Shown: positions 9,773-18,598 of the stretch, piece after piece
Layout of the letters: each line of letters starts with the position of its first letter
Position numbering within the stretch: position 1 is the first letter of the stretch
Assembly: GCF_030504985.1 (NCBI RefSeq)
Contig: NZ_JASERU010000009.1
Span: forward strand, 62,001 to 126,000
Source of the DNA: Fulvimonas sp. R45
GTDB lineage: Bacteria > Pseudomonadota > Gammaproteobacteria > Xanthomonadales > Rhodanobacteraceae
Direction: 5' to 3'
Length of the DNA: 64,000 nt
The notes under the pieces: generated by a model
Told to the model about the DNA's origin: nothing
The model's input: the letters and a program-made list of their open reading frames with translations, nothing else
Database searches by the model: none
Position numbers and translations under genes: made by a program

Positions 9773-12030
9773 GCGGAATACCCCGGCACGTACTTGAAGG
9801 AAAGGGACTGGTAGTACTTCAGCGGATGCGCCGGCGGCGCGTAGCCGGCCGGCAGCGGCAAGCCGTTGAGGCTCTGGAAATAGGCGAGGCAGGCGTCGCG
9901 CCACCACTGCGCCTCGCGCTGCTGGATGGCGAGGAAGCTGGCGACCTGGCGATAGCGTTCGTCGTCGACATGGCCTTTCAGGCCGGCCCAGGTTTCGCGC
10001 ATCCGCCTCACGTCGTCGACGCCCTGCGTGTAGTGGCGCACCAGCGCGTCCCACAGCGTGCGGCCGGAGCGCATGCGGTACGTCCACGGCACGTGGTGGA
10101 ACCACAGCAGGTACCTGTCAGGGATCCGCCCGAGGTCGGCGAATTCGCGCGCGACCGGCGGCGCGTACTGGGCCACCGCGTCGCTGCCGGTGGCGGTGCG
10201 GTCGAAGCCGATGCCGTCGTGGTCGGCGCGGTGGAAGTACACCGGCGTCCAGTCGGCGCGCGGGCCGCTGGCGTCCCATGGCTCCGGGCCGTAGTGGTGG
10301 CCGTGGCCCATCAGGTGGGCCAGGCCCAGCGGCGTCATGTAGTCCACCGCCGCCTCGCGCGAGCCCATCATCATGTCGACCACCGGCCGCACCACCGCCG
10401 CGTCGTTGCCGAAGGTCATGCGCGTCCATGCCTCGGCGATGGCGCGCGCGGACAGCGTGGGATCCCAGGCGAGCCGCCCGAACGCATACCAGTTGGCCTG
10501 GTTGAACACCGAGCCGCACCAGTCGCGGTCGGCGCCGATGTTGGCCACGCCCGCGATGCCGGTGAGGGCGTGGCCGTCCAGCGTACCGTCGACCACCTTC
10601 GCCACGGTGGAACCCGGGCCGCGCGCCATGGTGTCGGCCGACAGCGCCTCCCGGTACAGCGTCCCGAGGTAGACCAGGTGGGTGGCGAAGCCCAGGTACT
10701 CCTTGGTGACCTGGAACTCCATCATCAGCCGGGTCTTCGGCATCGCGCCGAACAGCGGGTTGAACGGCTCGCGCGGCTGGAAATCCAGCGGGCCGTTCTT
10801 CACCTGCAGCAGCACGTTGGCGGCGAACTGGCCGTCCAGCGGCTTGAACTCGTCCCAGGCCTGCTTGGTGCGGTCCTCGCCGGGCTTGTTCGCGTAGACG
10901 AAGGCGCGCCACATCACCACGCCGCCGTGCGGCGCCAGCGCGGCAGCCAGCATGTTGGCGCCGTCGGCATGGCTGCGGTGGTAGTCCTGCGGGCCGGGCT
11001 GGCCTTCCGAATTGGCCTTGACCAGGAAGCCGCCGAAGTCGGGGATCCGCTTGTAGATCTCGTCGGCCTTTTCGCGCCACCAGCGGCGCACCTGCGGGTC
11101 GAGCGGGTCGGCGGTCTTCAGCCCGCCCAGCTCGATCGGCGCGCTGAAGCGCACGCTGAGGTAGACGCGGATGCCGTACGGCCGGAACACGCCGGCCAGC
11201 GCCGCCGCCTTCTCCAGGTAGGCATGGCCGAGCACCAGCGGATCGGCGTTGACATTGTTGAGCACGGCGCCGTTGATGCCGATCGAGGCGTTGGCGCGCG
11301 CGTAGTCGGTGTAGCGCGGCTTCAGCTCGTCCGGCAGCGTCCACCAGTCCCAGATCGAGGCGCCCGCGTAGCCGCGCTCGACGCTGCCGTCGAGGTTGTC
11401 CCAGTGGTCCAGCACGCGCAGCTTCACCCGCGGCCGGTCGCGCAGGTCGAGCCGGTCCAGCGGCTGCGCGGTCTGCAGCAGGCGCAGGAAGCGGAACGCG
11501 CCGTACAGCACGCCGACGTCGGTGTTGCCGGCGATCACGGTGGCCGCGTGGCCATCCACCACCGCGCTGCGGACCAGGTAGCCCTCGCGCCCGAGTCCGC
11601 GCAGGTCCAGGTGCAGCCCCGCGACCAGCGGTGACGAGGCAGGCGTGCCGACGACGACCGCGCCGTCGTGCGTCACCCGGTCGGATAGCGCCGGCGCCCG
11701 GCCGAGCAGGCCGCCCAGGCCGCGCAGCAGTTCGCTGCGGATGGCCGCCTGGGTGGCCGTCGACGTGCCGGCGACCAGCTGGGTGGCGCGGCCACGGTAG
11801 GCATCGGCCTGCGCGGCCGGGAGCGGGCGATAGCGCAGCCACAGGTCGTAGCCGTCCTCGGCGCGCGCATGCCCCGCGCACAGGCACGCCACCAGCAGCC
11901 ACAGGCCGGCGAAGAACGGGCGCGCCCACGCGGACCGGCGCGCGCCGGCCGTGCGCGGGGCCGTCGTGCCGCTGCGGCTCTTGTCACGCACGGATTCTGT
12001 TATCGCTACCATGTGCCAAGATGCATGCAT
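9766..12030 (-). CDS. agu67A: GH67 alpha-glucuronidase
   Basis: Removes (4-O-methyl)-glucuronic acid from the non-reducing end of aldouronic acids, supplying glucuronate to the manD-kdgK-uxuB route. The family-typical core is clear: [45 protein letters not shown], the catalytic Glu in [16 protein letters not shown], and FEVQVTKEY-like [13 protein letters not shown] signal peptide ([24 protein letters not shown]) precedes the mature start EDGYDLW. The exact start is unsure. The frame opens at 12030, another ATG is at 12012, and the operator 11998-12011 lies on or just after these codons, so translation may really begin downstream, for example at GTG 11991. It is the first gene of the minus-strand glucuronoxylan operon and is divergent from the LacI regulator. 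Confidence 0.92.
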   Translation of the reverse strand: MHASWHMVAITESVRDKSRSGTTAPRTAGARRSAWARPFFAGLWLLVACLCAGHARAEDGYDLWLRYRPLPAAQADAYRGRATQLVAGTSTATQAAIRSELLRGLGGLLGRAPALSDRVTHDGAVVVGTPASSPLVAGLHLDLRGLGREGYLVRSAVVDGHAATVIAGNTDVGVLYGAFRFLRLLQTAQPLDRLDLRDRPRVKLRVLDHWDNLDGSVERGYAGASIWDWWTLPDELKPRYTDYARANASIGINGAVLNNVNADPLVLGHAYLEKAAALAGVFRPYGIRVYLSVRFSAPIELGGLKTADPLDPQVRRWWREKADEIYKRIPDFGGFLVKANSEGQPGPQDYHRSHADGANMLAAALAPHGGVVMWRAFVYANKPGEDRTKQAWDEFKPLDGQFAANVLLQVKNGPLDFQPREPFNPLFGAMPKTRLMMEFQVTKEYLGFATHLVYLGTLYREALSADTMARGPGSTVAKVVDGTLDGHALTGIAGVANIGADRDWCGSVFNQANWYAFGRLAWDPTLSARAIAEAWTRMTFGNDAAVVRPVVDMMMGSREAAVDYMTPLGLAHLMGHGHHYGPEPWDASGPRADWTPVYFHRADHDGIGFDRTATGSDAVAQYAPPVAREFADLGRIPDRYLLWFHHVPWTYRMRSGRTLWDALVRHYTQGVDDVRRMRETWAGLKGHVDDERYRQVASFLAIQQREAQWWRDACLAYFQSLNGLPLPAGYAPPAHPLKYYQSLSFKYVPGYSAW
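11998..12011. promoter_or_regulatory. xyl-box-like LacI operator (TGTTATCGCTACCA)
   Basis: A 14-bp near-palindrome with a central CG between the GH67 gene and the divergent LacI gene. It matches the operator at 18111-18124 before xylB at 12 of 14 positions, and is one base from the TGGTAGCGCTAACA xyl-box I recall from Xanthomonas (read on the minus strand). It is the probable binding site of the adjacent LacI regulator. Confidence 0.75.
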
Positions 12031-12118
12031 GTCCGATCCGCTTTCAGGATGGATACCGAGTCATGTGGCCACCGTGCCGCGGCCTCCCCCGCCGCGCGCC
12101 CACTGGAGGGAAACGGCA

Positions 12119-13189
12119 TTGAAGAAGGCAGCCAGGAAATCGGTCCGCCGCAAGGGCATGGCCGTCACCATCGACGAGGTGGCCGCCCGCGCCAAGGTCT
12201 CGCCGATGACGGTGTCGCGCGTCGTCAACGGCCACAGCAAGGTGCGCGACGCGACCCGCGAGAGGGTGATGCGCGCGGTGCAGGAGCTGGGCTACGTGCC
12301 GAACCGCGCCGCCAGCTCGCTCGCCGCCGCGCAGGACGCGCGCATCGCGCTGATCTACACCAACCCCAGCGCCGCCTACCTGCGCGAGCTGCTGCTGGGC
12401 GCGCTGCACGGCGCGGCGCGCACTGCGGCGCAACTGGTCATCGCCGACTGGGAGGGCTTCGACGCCACGGCCGAACGCAAGGCCGCGCGCGAGCTGGCCA
12501 AGAGCGTGGGCGGGGTGATCCTGCCGCCGCCGCTGTGCGAGTCCAAGGTGGTGATCGAGGAGCTGACCCGTGCCAGCGTGCCGATGGTGGCGATCGCCTC
12601 CGGCCACTTCAGCCACGACATCTCCAGCGTGCGCATCGACGACTTCCTGGCCAGCAAGGAGATCGTCGAGCACCTTGTCAAGGCGGGCCACACGCGCATC
12701 GCATGCATCAAGGGCCACCCCAACCAGGCGGCCAGCACGCGCCGCTTCGAGGGCTACCAGGCCGCGCTGAAGGAAGCCGGCATCGCCGCGGACGCGAGCC
12801 TGGTACAGCAGGGCTACTTCACCTACCGCTCCGGCCTGGACGCGGTGGAGAAGCTGCTGTCGCTGCGCAAGCCGCCCACCGCCATCTTCGCCAGCAACGA
12901 CGACATGGCCGCGGCGGCGGTCTCGGTGGCGCACCGGCACGGACTGCGCGTGCCGCAGGACCTGTCCATCGTGGGCTTCGACGACACCTCGGCCGCCACC
13001 ACCGTATGGCCCGAGCTGACCACCGTGCGCCAGCCGATCGCCAGCATGGCCGACTCGGCGATCGACATCCTGCTGCGCACGATCCGCCGCAAGCCCAGCG
13101 ACACCCGCGTGGTGGTCGACCACGTGGCGGCGCACCAGCTCGTGCTGCGCGACTCGGTGGCGCCGCCCGGCGGCAAGGCGCGCGGCTGA
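12119..13189 (+). CDS. xylR: LacI-family repressor of the xylan/xylose genes
   Basis: DNA-binding repressor expected to hold the GH67 operon and xylBA off until a xylan-derived inducer binds. The helix-turn-helix reads VTIDEVAARAKVSPMTVSRVVNGHSKV, followed by the hinge region and a periplasmic-binding-like sugar domain (NDDMAAAAVSVAHRHGLRVPQDLSIVGFDDT). The start is TTG at 12119: a GGAGGG site lies 8 bases upstream and gives the basic leader LKKAARKSVRRKG. The only ATG alternative, 12158, has no ribosome site. About 356 residues. Position between the GH67 operon and the xylose genes, both with matching operators, supports the role. The effector (xylose, xylobiose or aldouronate) cannot be told. 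Confidence 0.85.
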   Translation: MKKAARKSVRRKGMAVTIDEVAARAKVSPMTVSRVVNGHSKVRDATRERVMRAVQELGYVPNRAASSLAAAQDARIALIYTNPSAAYLRELLLGALHGAARTAAQLVIADWEGFDATAERKAARELAKSVGGVILPPPLCESKVVIEELTRASVPMVAIASGHFSHDISSVRIDDFLASKEIVEHLVKAGHTRIACIKGHPNQAASTRRFEGYQAALKEAGIAADASLVQQGYFTYRSGLDAVEKLLSLRKPPTAIFASNDDMAAAAVSVAHRHGLRVPQDLSIVGFDDTSAATTVWPELTTVRQPIASMADSAIDILLRTIRRKPSDTRVVVDHVAAHQLVLRDSVAPPGGKARG

Positions 13190-13270
13190 GTCACCCGGCT
13201 TTGCAACCGGCTCTCCCGCCGGAGACCGAGACAACGACTCGATTTCCGGTGGCGACCACCTATCCGGCTC

Positions 13271-13446
13271 GTCATTCCGGCGCAGGCCGGACAAGCGCGC
13301 AGCGCGCAGAACGTCCGCAGGACGGCCCCGCAGGGGCGAGCGCAGCGAGTCATCCAGTAGCCGTAGGGCTTGAGCGAGCGTGGTCGCCACTGGATGACCA
13401 GACCTTCGTCTGTTGATAAAGCGCCTCCGGCCTGCGCCGGGATGAC
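13271..13446. repeat. REP-type element with GTCATYCCGGCGCAGGCCGG ends, copy 1
   Basis: Fills most of the 329-base gap between the LacI gene and xylE. It begins GTCATTCCGGCGCAGGCC and ends with the inverted form GGCCTGCGCCGGGATGAC. It contains an internal block CTTCGTCTGTTGATAAAGCGC that recurs inverted in copy 2 (37215-37329) and, in diverged form, in copy 3 (56011-56125). Copy 1 is longer (176 bases) because of an extra central segment. No gene is seen in this gap. Confidence 0.82.
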
Positions 13447-13518
13447 GAGCGAGAGCACGGCGCCCCACCGGCATAGGGGCAGCCGTCGGCACCGCTGGCA
13501 AGGTTCCGCCGCCCACGC

Positions 13519-14973
13519 CTAGCCCTCCATCTGCTCCAGTTCCTTGCCGCGCGTCTCGCGCACGCAGCGGAACACGAACCACACCGACAGCGCGGCGGCG
13601 GCGGCGTACAGGCCGTAGGCGCCGGCCAGGCCGATGCCGGCGAGCAGCAGCGGGAAGCTCACGGTGATGGCGAAGTTCGCCATCCACTGCACCGCGCCCG
13701 CCACCGCCAGCGCCGAGCCGCGGATCTGGTTGGGGAACATCTCGCCCAGCATCACCCACATCGCCGGCCCCCACGACATGTTGAAGAACACCACGTAGGC
13801 GTTGGCGGCGACCAGCGCCAGCAGGCCCGCGGCGTGCGACAGCACCAGGTGGCCGCCGGCATCGAGCCCGGCGCCGGCGAAGGCCGCGGCGACCAGCGCC
13901 AGGGTGACCGTCATGCCGATCGAGCCGATCCACAGCAGCGGCTTGCGGCCGATCCGGTCGATCAGCGCGATGGCGACCAGGCAGGCGCCGATGCTCAGCG
14001 CGCCGGACAGCACGTTGATCAAGAGCGCGTCGCTCTCGGAAAAACCCACCGCCTGCCACAGCACCGCGCCGTAGTAGAAGACCACGTTGATGCCGACCAG
14101 CTGCTGGAACGCGGCCAGCCCCACGCCCACCCACACGATCGGGCGCACGCGGCCGCGCGCGCGGTCGATCAGGTCCGACAGCCGCGGGCGGTGGCGGTCG
14201 CCCGCCAGCGAGGCGTCGATCTCGTCCAGCTTGGCGCGCGCCACGCCCTCGCCGTACAGCCGGCCCAGCACCGCCACGGCCTCCCCGTCGCGCCGCCGCA
14301 GCGCCAGGAAGCGCGGGCTTTCCGGGATGAACAGCAGCGAGACCAGGAACAGCGACGACGGCAGCGCCTGCACCCAGAACATCCAGCGCCATGCCTCCTG
14401 TTGCAGCCACAGCACGGCGGTGGAGGCCCCCGCGGCGCGGGCCAGCAGGTAGTTGCTGAGGAAGGCGCAGAACAGCCCGCCGATGATCGCGATCTGCTGC
14501 ACCGTGGCCAGCCGTCCGCGGTAGCGCGCCGGCGCCACCTCGGCGATGTACGCGGGCGCGATGATGCTGGCGGCGCCAACGGCGAAGCCGCCGACGACCC
14601 GGGCGGCGACGAACCACCAGGCCGCCTGCGCCGCGCCGGCACCCAGCGCCGACAGCAGGAACAGCACCGCGGCCACGATCAGCACCGAGCGCCGTCCCCA
14701 GCGGTCGGCCACGCGACCGGCGAAGAACGCGCCGATCGCGCAGCCGAGCAGCATCGAGGCGACCTCGAAACCGGTCGCGGTGGCGCCGGAGCGGAAGGCC
14801 GTCTTCAACCCGTCGATGGTGCCGTTGATGACGCCGCTGTCGAAGCCGAACAGGAAGCCGCCCAGGGTGGCGACGCAACTGATCTGCACGATCAGCCGGG
14901 TGTTTTCCGTCCGTTGTGCGGGTGCGCTGCCTTCGAGCACGGCGCCCTGCGTGTCATAGATATCTGCTGCCAT
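13519..14973 (-). CDS. xylE: Sugar porter, probable D-xylose:H+ symporter
   Basis: Inner-membrane major facilitator carrier of the sugar-porter family, likely importing xylose with protons. The 484-residue protein has twelve predicted membrane segments and the family marks: GGFLFGFDSGVINGTI in TM1, DRWGRR between TM2 and TM3, PAYIAEVAPARYRGR after TM4, PESPRFL in the central loop, QQLVGINVVFYYG in TM7, DRIGRKPLL and the end motif PNQIRG plus RETRGKELEQ. It is transcribed with xylA and xylB on the minus strand but separated from xylA by 200 bases that hold repeats, so it may have its own transcript level. The match is to the xylose/arabinose/glucose group; substrate is inferred from context. 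Confidence 0.88.
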   Translation of the reverse strand: MAADIYDTQGAVLEGSAPAQRTENTRLIVQISCVATLGGFLFGFDSGVINGTIDGLKTAFRSGATATGFEVASMLLGCAIGAFFAGRVADRWGRRSVLIVAAVLFLLSALGAGAAQAAWWFVAARVVGGFAVGAASIIAPAYIAEVAPARYRGRLATVQQIAIIGGLFCAFLSNYLLARAAGASTAVLWLQQEAWRWMFWVQALPSSLFLVSLLFIPESPRFLALRRRDGEAVAVLGRLYGEGVARAKLDEIDASLAGDRHRPRLSDLIDRARGRVRPIVWVGVGLAAFQQLVGINVVFYYGAVLWQAVGFSESDALLINVLSGALSIGACLVAIALIDRIGRKPLLWIGSIGMTVTLALVAAAFAGAGLDAGGHLVLSHAAGLLALVAANAYVVFFNMSWGPAMWVMLGEMFPNQIRGSALAVAGAVQWMANFAITVSFPLLLAGIGLAGAYGLYAAAAALSVWFVFRCVRETRGKELEQMEG

Positions 14974-15052
14974 GAGCCGGTTCCCCTCCCCTTGCCCGGC
15001 TCACGCCGGCCTGTGATTCCCCGGTGTGCGCCGGGCCCCAGTCACCGTTCGC

Positions 15053-15170
15053 CCCCGGATCAAGTCCGGGGCAGGCTCTGAGCGTAGGCCCGCAGGGCCG
15101 GAGTCGAAGGGCATTGAGGGATGCTTCGACTCCGCTTGCTTGCGCAGGCCACGCTCAGCACGAACGGTAC
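15053..15170. repeat. Intergenic hairpin repeats between xylA and xylE
   Basis: Two structured elements. The hairpin CCCCGGA-tcaag-TCCGGGG is at 15053-15071. A long stem, GGAGTCGAAG paired with CTTCGACTCC, spans 15100-15133 and has an inner GCAT/ATGC extension; it is followed by GCTCAGCACGAACGGTA. A diverged relative (CGAAGGGC/GCCCTTCG, then GCTCAGGGTGAAC) lies at 27756-27820. No T-run follows on the minus strand. Confidence 0.7.
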
Positions 15171-15173
15171 CCA

Positions 15174-16514
15174 TCAACGCATCAGGTACTGGTTGACCAG
15201 GTTCTCGTAGCGCTCCTGCTTGCCGCTCACCTGGGCCGGCTCGCCGTTCGCGGCAGCCAGGTCGCGCAGCGCGGCCAGGCCCAGCTTGCCCTGCGCGAAG
15301 TCGTGCCCGGGGCCCTGGTCGAAGCTGGCGTAGCGCTCGGCGCGCCAGCGCTCCCAGGGCGACTGCGTCAGCAGCGCGTGCGCCACTTCCAGGCCGCGCG
15401 CGAAGCTGTCCATGCCGCCGATGTGGGCGAGGAACAGGTCGTCGCGGTCGGTGGATTCGCGGCGCACCTTGGCGTCGAAGTTCAGCCCGCCCGGCGCCAG
15501 CCCGCCCTGGCGCAGCACCACCAGCATCGCGCCCACGGTGTCGTACAGGTCGCTGGGGAACTGGTCGGTGTCCCAGCCGTTCTGCGCGTTGCCGCGGTTG
15601 GCGTCGATGCTGCCCAAGAGGCCGTGGTTGGAGGCCATCTGCAGGTCGTGCTCGAAGGTGTGGCCGGAGAGCGTGGCGTGATTGGCCTCGATGTTGAGCT
15701 TGAAGTCCCGGTCCAGGCCGTGCTCCTTCAGGAAGCCGACCACGGTCGAGGAGTCGAAGTCGTACTGGTGCTTCATCGGCTCCATCGGCTTGGGCTCGAT
15801 CAGGAAGTTGCCCTTGAAGCCGATGCTGCGGCCGTAGTCGCGCGCGGCGGCGAGGAAGCGCGCGAAGTGCTCCAGCTCGCGCCGGGTGTCGGTGTTGTGC
15901 AGCGTGGCGTAGCCTTCACGGCCGCCCCAGAACACGTAGTTGCCGCCGCCCAGCTCGACGGTGGCCTCCAGCGCGGCCTTGACCTGCGCCGCCGCGCGCG
16001 CCACCACCGCGAAGTCCGGGTTGGTCGCCGCGCCGTTCATGTAGCGCGGGTGGCTGAACAGGTTGGCGGTACCCCACAGCAGCTTCACGCCCGTCGCCTG
16101 CTGGCGCTCTTTCGCCAGCGCCACCATGTGCTTGAGGTTCTGCTCGTACTCGGCGACGTCGTCGGCGTCCGGCGCCATGTCGATGTCGTGGAAGCAGTAG
16201 TACGGCGCGCCGAGCTTGGTGAAGAACTCGAACGCGGCGTCGAGCTTGTCCTCGGCGCGGCCCAGCGGCGTGCTCGCCGCGGTGTCCCACGGATAGACGC
16301 GGGTGCCCGGCCCGAACGGGTCGTGGCCGGCGTTGCAGAAGCTGTGCCAGTAGCAGACCGCGAAGCGCAGGTGCTCGGCCATGGTCTTGTCGCCGATCTT
16401 CCTGTTCGCGTCGTAGTGCTTGAACGCCAGCGGGTTGTCCGATTCGCGGCCCTCGTAGGGGATGCGGCCGATGCCGGGGAAGTATTCGCGCTTGCCGATG
16501 AAGGGCGTGCTCAT
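15174..16514 (-). CDS. xylA: Xylose isomerase
   Basis: Interconverts D-xylose and D-xylulose in the cytoplasm. The start [15 protein letters not shown] is the usual class II N-terminus, giving 446 residues, a normal length; the upstream frame belongs to an xylB shadow. The divalent-metal TIM barrel shows the catalytic His/Asp in [12 protein letters not shown], the conserved FWGGREGY, the metal glutamate in [11 protein letters not shown], the second metal site in [18 protein letters not shown] and [20 protein letters not shown]. The gene begins 61 bases after xylB stops, so the two are probably one transcript from the xylB promoter. Nothing unusual. Confidence 0.96.
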   Translation of the reverse strand: MSTPFIGKREYFPGIGRIPYEGRESDNPLAFKHYDANRKIGDKTMAEHLRFAVCYWHSFCNAGHDPFGPGTRVYPWDTAASTPLGRAEDKLDAAFEFFTKLGAPYYCFHDIDMAPDADDVAEYEQNLKHMVALAKERQQATGVKLLWGTANLFSHPRYMNGAATNPDFAVVARAAAQVKAALEATVELGGGNYVFWGGREGYATLHNTDTRRELEHFARFLAAARDYGRSIGFKGNFLIEPKPMEPMKHQYDFDSSTVVGFLKEHGLDRDFKLNIEANHATLSGHTFEHDLQMASNHGLLGSIDANRGNAQNGWDTDQFPSDLYDTVGAMLVVLRQGGLAPGGLNFDAKVRRESTDRDDLFLAHIGGMDSFARGLEVAHALLTQSPWERWRAERYASFDQGPGHDFAQGKLGLAALRDLAAANGEPAQVSGKQERYENLVNQYLMR

Positions 16515-16575
16515 GGGGTCGGGATTCCTTGTCGATACGGGAGATACGGAGGTGGGTGTGGGGCTCGGCAGCGCG

Positions 16576-18090
16576 TCAGTCGCCGTCCGCGGCGGACCGG
16601 TGGGCGTGGCTCGCCACGGCCGCTTCCAGGTGCTGCCGGAAACGGCCGTAGTGACTTCGGTAGACCGCGGCGGCGTTCGCGTCGGGCCGGGCGGACAATT
16701 CGGGCGCGAGGCGCACGTGCTCGGCCGCGAGGGCGGCGATACCGGCCTGGCCGCCGCCGGCATGGTCGAGCGCCCACAGCGCCTGCAGCGCGGCGCCGAA
16801 GGCGGCGCCCTCGGCCTGCGTGGGCACGTCCACCGGCAGTTCGAACACGTCGGCGACCATCTGCCGCCACGCGGCGCTGTGGCTGCCGCCGCCGGTGAGG
16901 CGGATGGCGTCGAAGCGCATCCCGGCCGCCTGCAGCAGTTCGTAGCCGTAACGCAGCGCGTAGGTGGCACCCTCCATCGCGGCGCGGTAGAGGTTGCCGC
17001 GACCGAGGTTGCCCGCGTCCATGCCGTGCAGGCTGGCGCGCGCGTGCGGCAGGTCGGGCGTGCGCTCGCCGTTGAAGAACGGCAACAGCACCAGCCCGCC
17101 CGCGCCCGGCGCGGTGCCGGCCAGCACCGCGTCGCCGTCGCGGCTGTCGAAGCCGAACGCGCGCGCCACGTTCTCGGTGGCCACGGTGCAGTTCATGGTG
17201 CAGATCAGCGGCAGCCAGCCGCCGGTGGAGGAGCAGAACGCGGCCCAGCGCCCTTCCTCATCCACCACCGGGCGGTCGGCATGCGCGAACAGCGTGCCCG
17301 AGGTGCCCAGGCTCATGCTCAGCACGCCGGGGACGACGTTGCCGGTGCCGATCGCCGCCATCATGTTGTCGCCGCCGCCGGCCGCCACGCGCACCGTGCG
17401 CGGCAGGCCGAGTTCGTCGGCGACGGCCGGGGCGATCGGAAAGCTCGCATCCGCCTCGACCAGCGGCGGCAGGCAGGCGGACAGGTCGCGTTCGCCATCG
17501 GTGGCGGCCAGCAGGGGCGCCGCCCAGCGCCGTGCGCGCACGTCCAGCCAGCCGGTGCCGGAGGCGTCGCCGCATTCCATCCAGCGCTCGCCGGTAAGCC
17601 AGAAGTTCACGTAGTCGTGCGGCAGCAGGATGCTCGCCAGTTGCCGGTAGGCATCGGGCCGGTGCCGGCGCGTCCACGGCAGCTTCGAGGCGGTGTAGCC
17701 GGCCAGGATGGGATTGCCCGCCAGCGCCACGCAGCGTCGCGCGCCGCCCGCGGCCGCCATGATCCCGTCGCACTCGCGCTGTGTGCTGGTGTCGCACCAC
17801 AGCTTGGCCGGCGCCAGCACGCGGCCGGCGGCGTCCAGCGGCACGAAGCCGTGCTGCTGCCCCGACACGCCGAGCGCGGCGACCCGTGCGCGCAGCGCCG
17901 GTTCCAGCTTCACGAAGCAGGCGCGGATCGCGTCGAGCCACCACGCCGCCTCCTGCTCGCGGCTGCCGTCGTCGCCCGCGATCAGTTCCAGCGGATGGCC
18001 CTGCGTGGCGACGACTTCGCGCGTCGCGGCGTCGTACGCCACGAGCTTCACGCTCTGCGTGCCCACATCCAGTCCGACGACCAGGCTCAT
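16576..18090 (-). CDS. xylB: Xylulokinase
   Basis: Phosphorylates D-xylulose to xylulose-5-phosphate for the pentose phosphate pathway. FGGY-family kinase of 504 residues. The N-terminal ATPase lobe starts [15 protein letters not shown]; the sugar-binding part contains [13 protein letters not shown] and [12 protein letters not shown]; the C-terminal lobe shows [13 protein letters not shown] and [19 protein letters not shown]. First gene of the xylBA set. It starts 20 bases below a perfect 14-bp palindromic operator that also overlaps the predicted transcription start, so it should be strongly repressed by the LacI regulator at 12119-13189. Confidence 0.95.
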   Translation of the reverse strand: MSLVVGLDVGTQSVKLVAYDAATREVVATQGHPLELIAGDDGSREQEAAWWLDAIRACFVKLEPALRARVAALGVSGQQHGFVPLDAAGRVLAPAKLWCDTSTQRECDGIMAAAGGARRCVALAGNPILAGYTASKLPWTRRHRPDAYRQLASILLPHDYVNFWLTGERWMECGDASGTGWLDVRARRWAAPLLAATDGERDLSACLPPLVEADASFPIAPAVADELGLPRTVRVAAGGGDNMMAAIGTGNVVPGVLSMSLGTSGTLFAHADRPVVDEEGRWAAFCSSTGGWLPLICTMNCTVATENVARAFGFDSRDGDAVLAGTAPGAGGLVLLPFFNGERTPDLPHARASLHGMDAGNLGRGNLYRAAMEGATYALRYGYELLQAAGMRFDAIRLTGGGSHSAAWRQMVADVFELPVDVPTQAEGAAFGAALQALWALDHAGGGQAGIAALAAEHVRLAPELSARPDANAAAVYRSHYGRFRQHLEAAVASHAHRSAADGD

Positions 18091-18110
18091 GCGTATCCCG
18101 TGCCCATAAG

Positions 18111-18156
18111 TGTTAGCGCTAACATCAACCTAACCAAAAAAATGCCGGCTTGGCAA
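18111..18156 (-). promoter_or_regulatory. xylB promoter with perfect palindromic xyl operator
   Basis: On the minus strand: a -35 box TTGCCA at 18156-18151, a 17-base spacer, a -10 box TTAGGT at 18133-18128, then the operator TGTTAGCGCTAACA at 18124-18111, which covers the expected transcription start. A bound LacI dimer would block initiation or early elongation. The operator is a perfect dyad and 12 of 14 identical to the one at 11998. Confidence 0.8.
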
Positions 18157-18283
18157 GAACGATTTTTCGCGCCGGGTTCCACGGTCCGGCAGCAGACCGT
18201 GGAAACTCTACTCGCGCTCGTGCGAATTGCCATGTCGCAGCGCAAAACGACCGTGGCCGATATGCAGGCAGGAAGCGCACATG

Positions 18284-18310
18284 AAAAGCCCCGCGTGGCG
18301 CGGGGCTTTT
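18284..18310. terminator. Bidirectional intrinsic terminator
   Basis: AAAAGCCCCGCG-tgg-CGCGGGGCTTTT: a stem of at least 8 GC-rich pairs flanked by A- and T-runs, so it can terminate on either strand. It lies 37 bases beyond the 3' end of the tRNA-Arg gene in its direction of transcription. Confidence 0.85.
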
Positions 18311-18346
18311 CGATGAATCCGCCGCAGACGGCCGCGGATCGGCAAC

Positions 18347-18423
18347 TGGCGCGCCCGGAGGGATTCGAACCCCCGACCAATGGCTTCGGAAGCCACTACT
18401 CTATCCGGCTGAGCTACGGGCGC
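18347..18423 (-). tRNA. tRNA-Arg (anticodon CCG)
   Basis: 77 bases on the minus strand including an encoded CCA. The acceptor stem GCGCCCG pairs with CGGGCGC (18351-18357). The anticodon arm is GTGGC-TTCCGAA-GCCAT with CCG at the loop centre, and the T arm is GGGGG-TTCGAAT-CCCTC. It decodes CGG arginine codons, and a bidirectional terminator lies just beyond its 3' end. Confidence 0.96.
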
Positions 18424-18561
18424 ATGGTGATGGTCGCGACGGCGGCGGACGTGTGTCCGGCCGACGGCGGAGGCGCAGTATAGCGGAGTTGGCGGGGATC
18501 GCCCATGCGGGCGATCTCCGCTCGCACGAGGGGCCGGCGCAAGGGCCACCCCTCGCCCCAA

Positions 18562-18584
18562 CCCTCTCCCCTTCGGGGAGAGGG
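18562..18584. repeat. CCCTCTCCCC hairpin
   Basis: CCCTCTCCCC-ttc-GGGGAGAGGG, a 10-bp perfect stem between the tRNA and the end of the M61 peptidase gene. Same repeat type as at 1926, 44391 and 52683. It lies 15 bases past the peptidase stop and may protect or end that mRNA. Confidence 0.8.
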
Positions 18585-18598
18585 AGGAAAGCGCGCGC

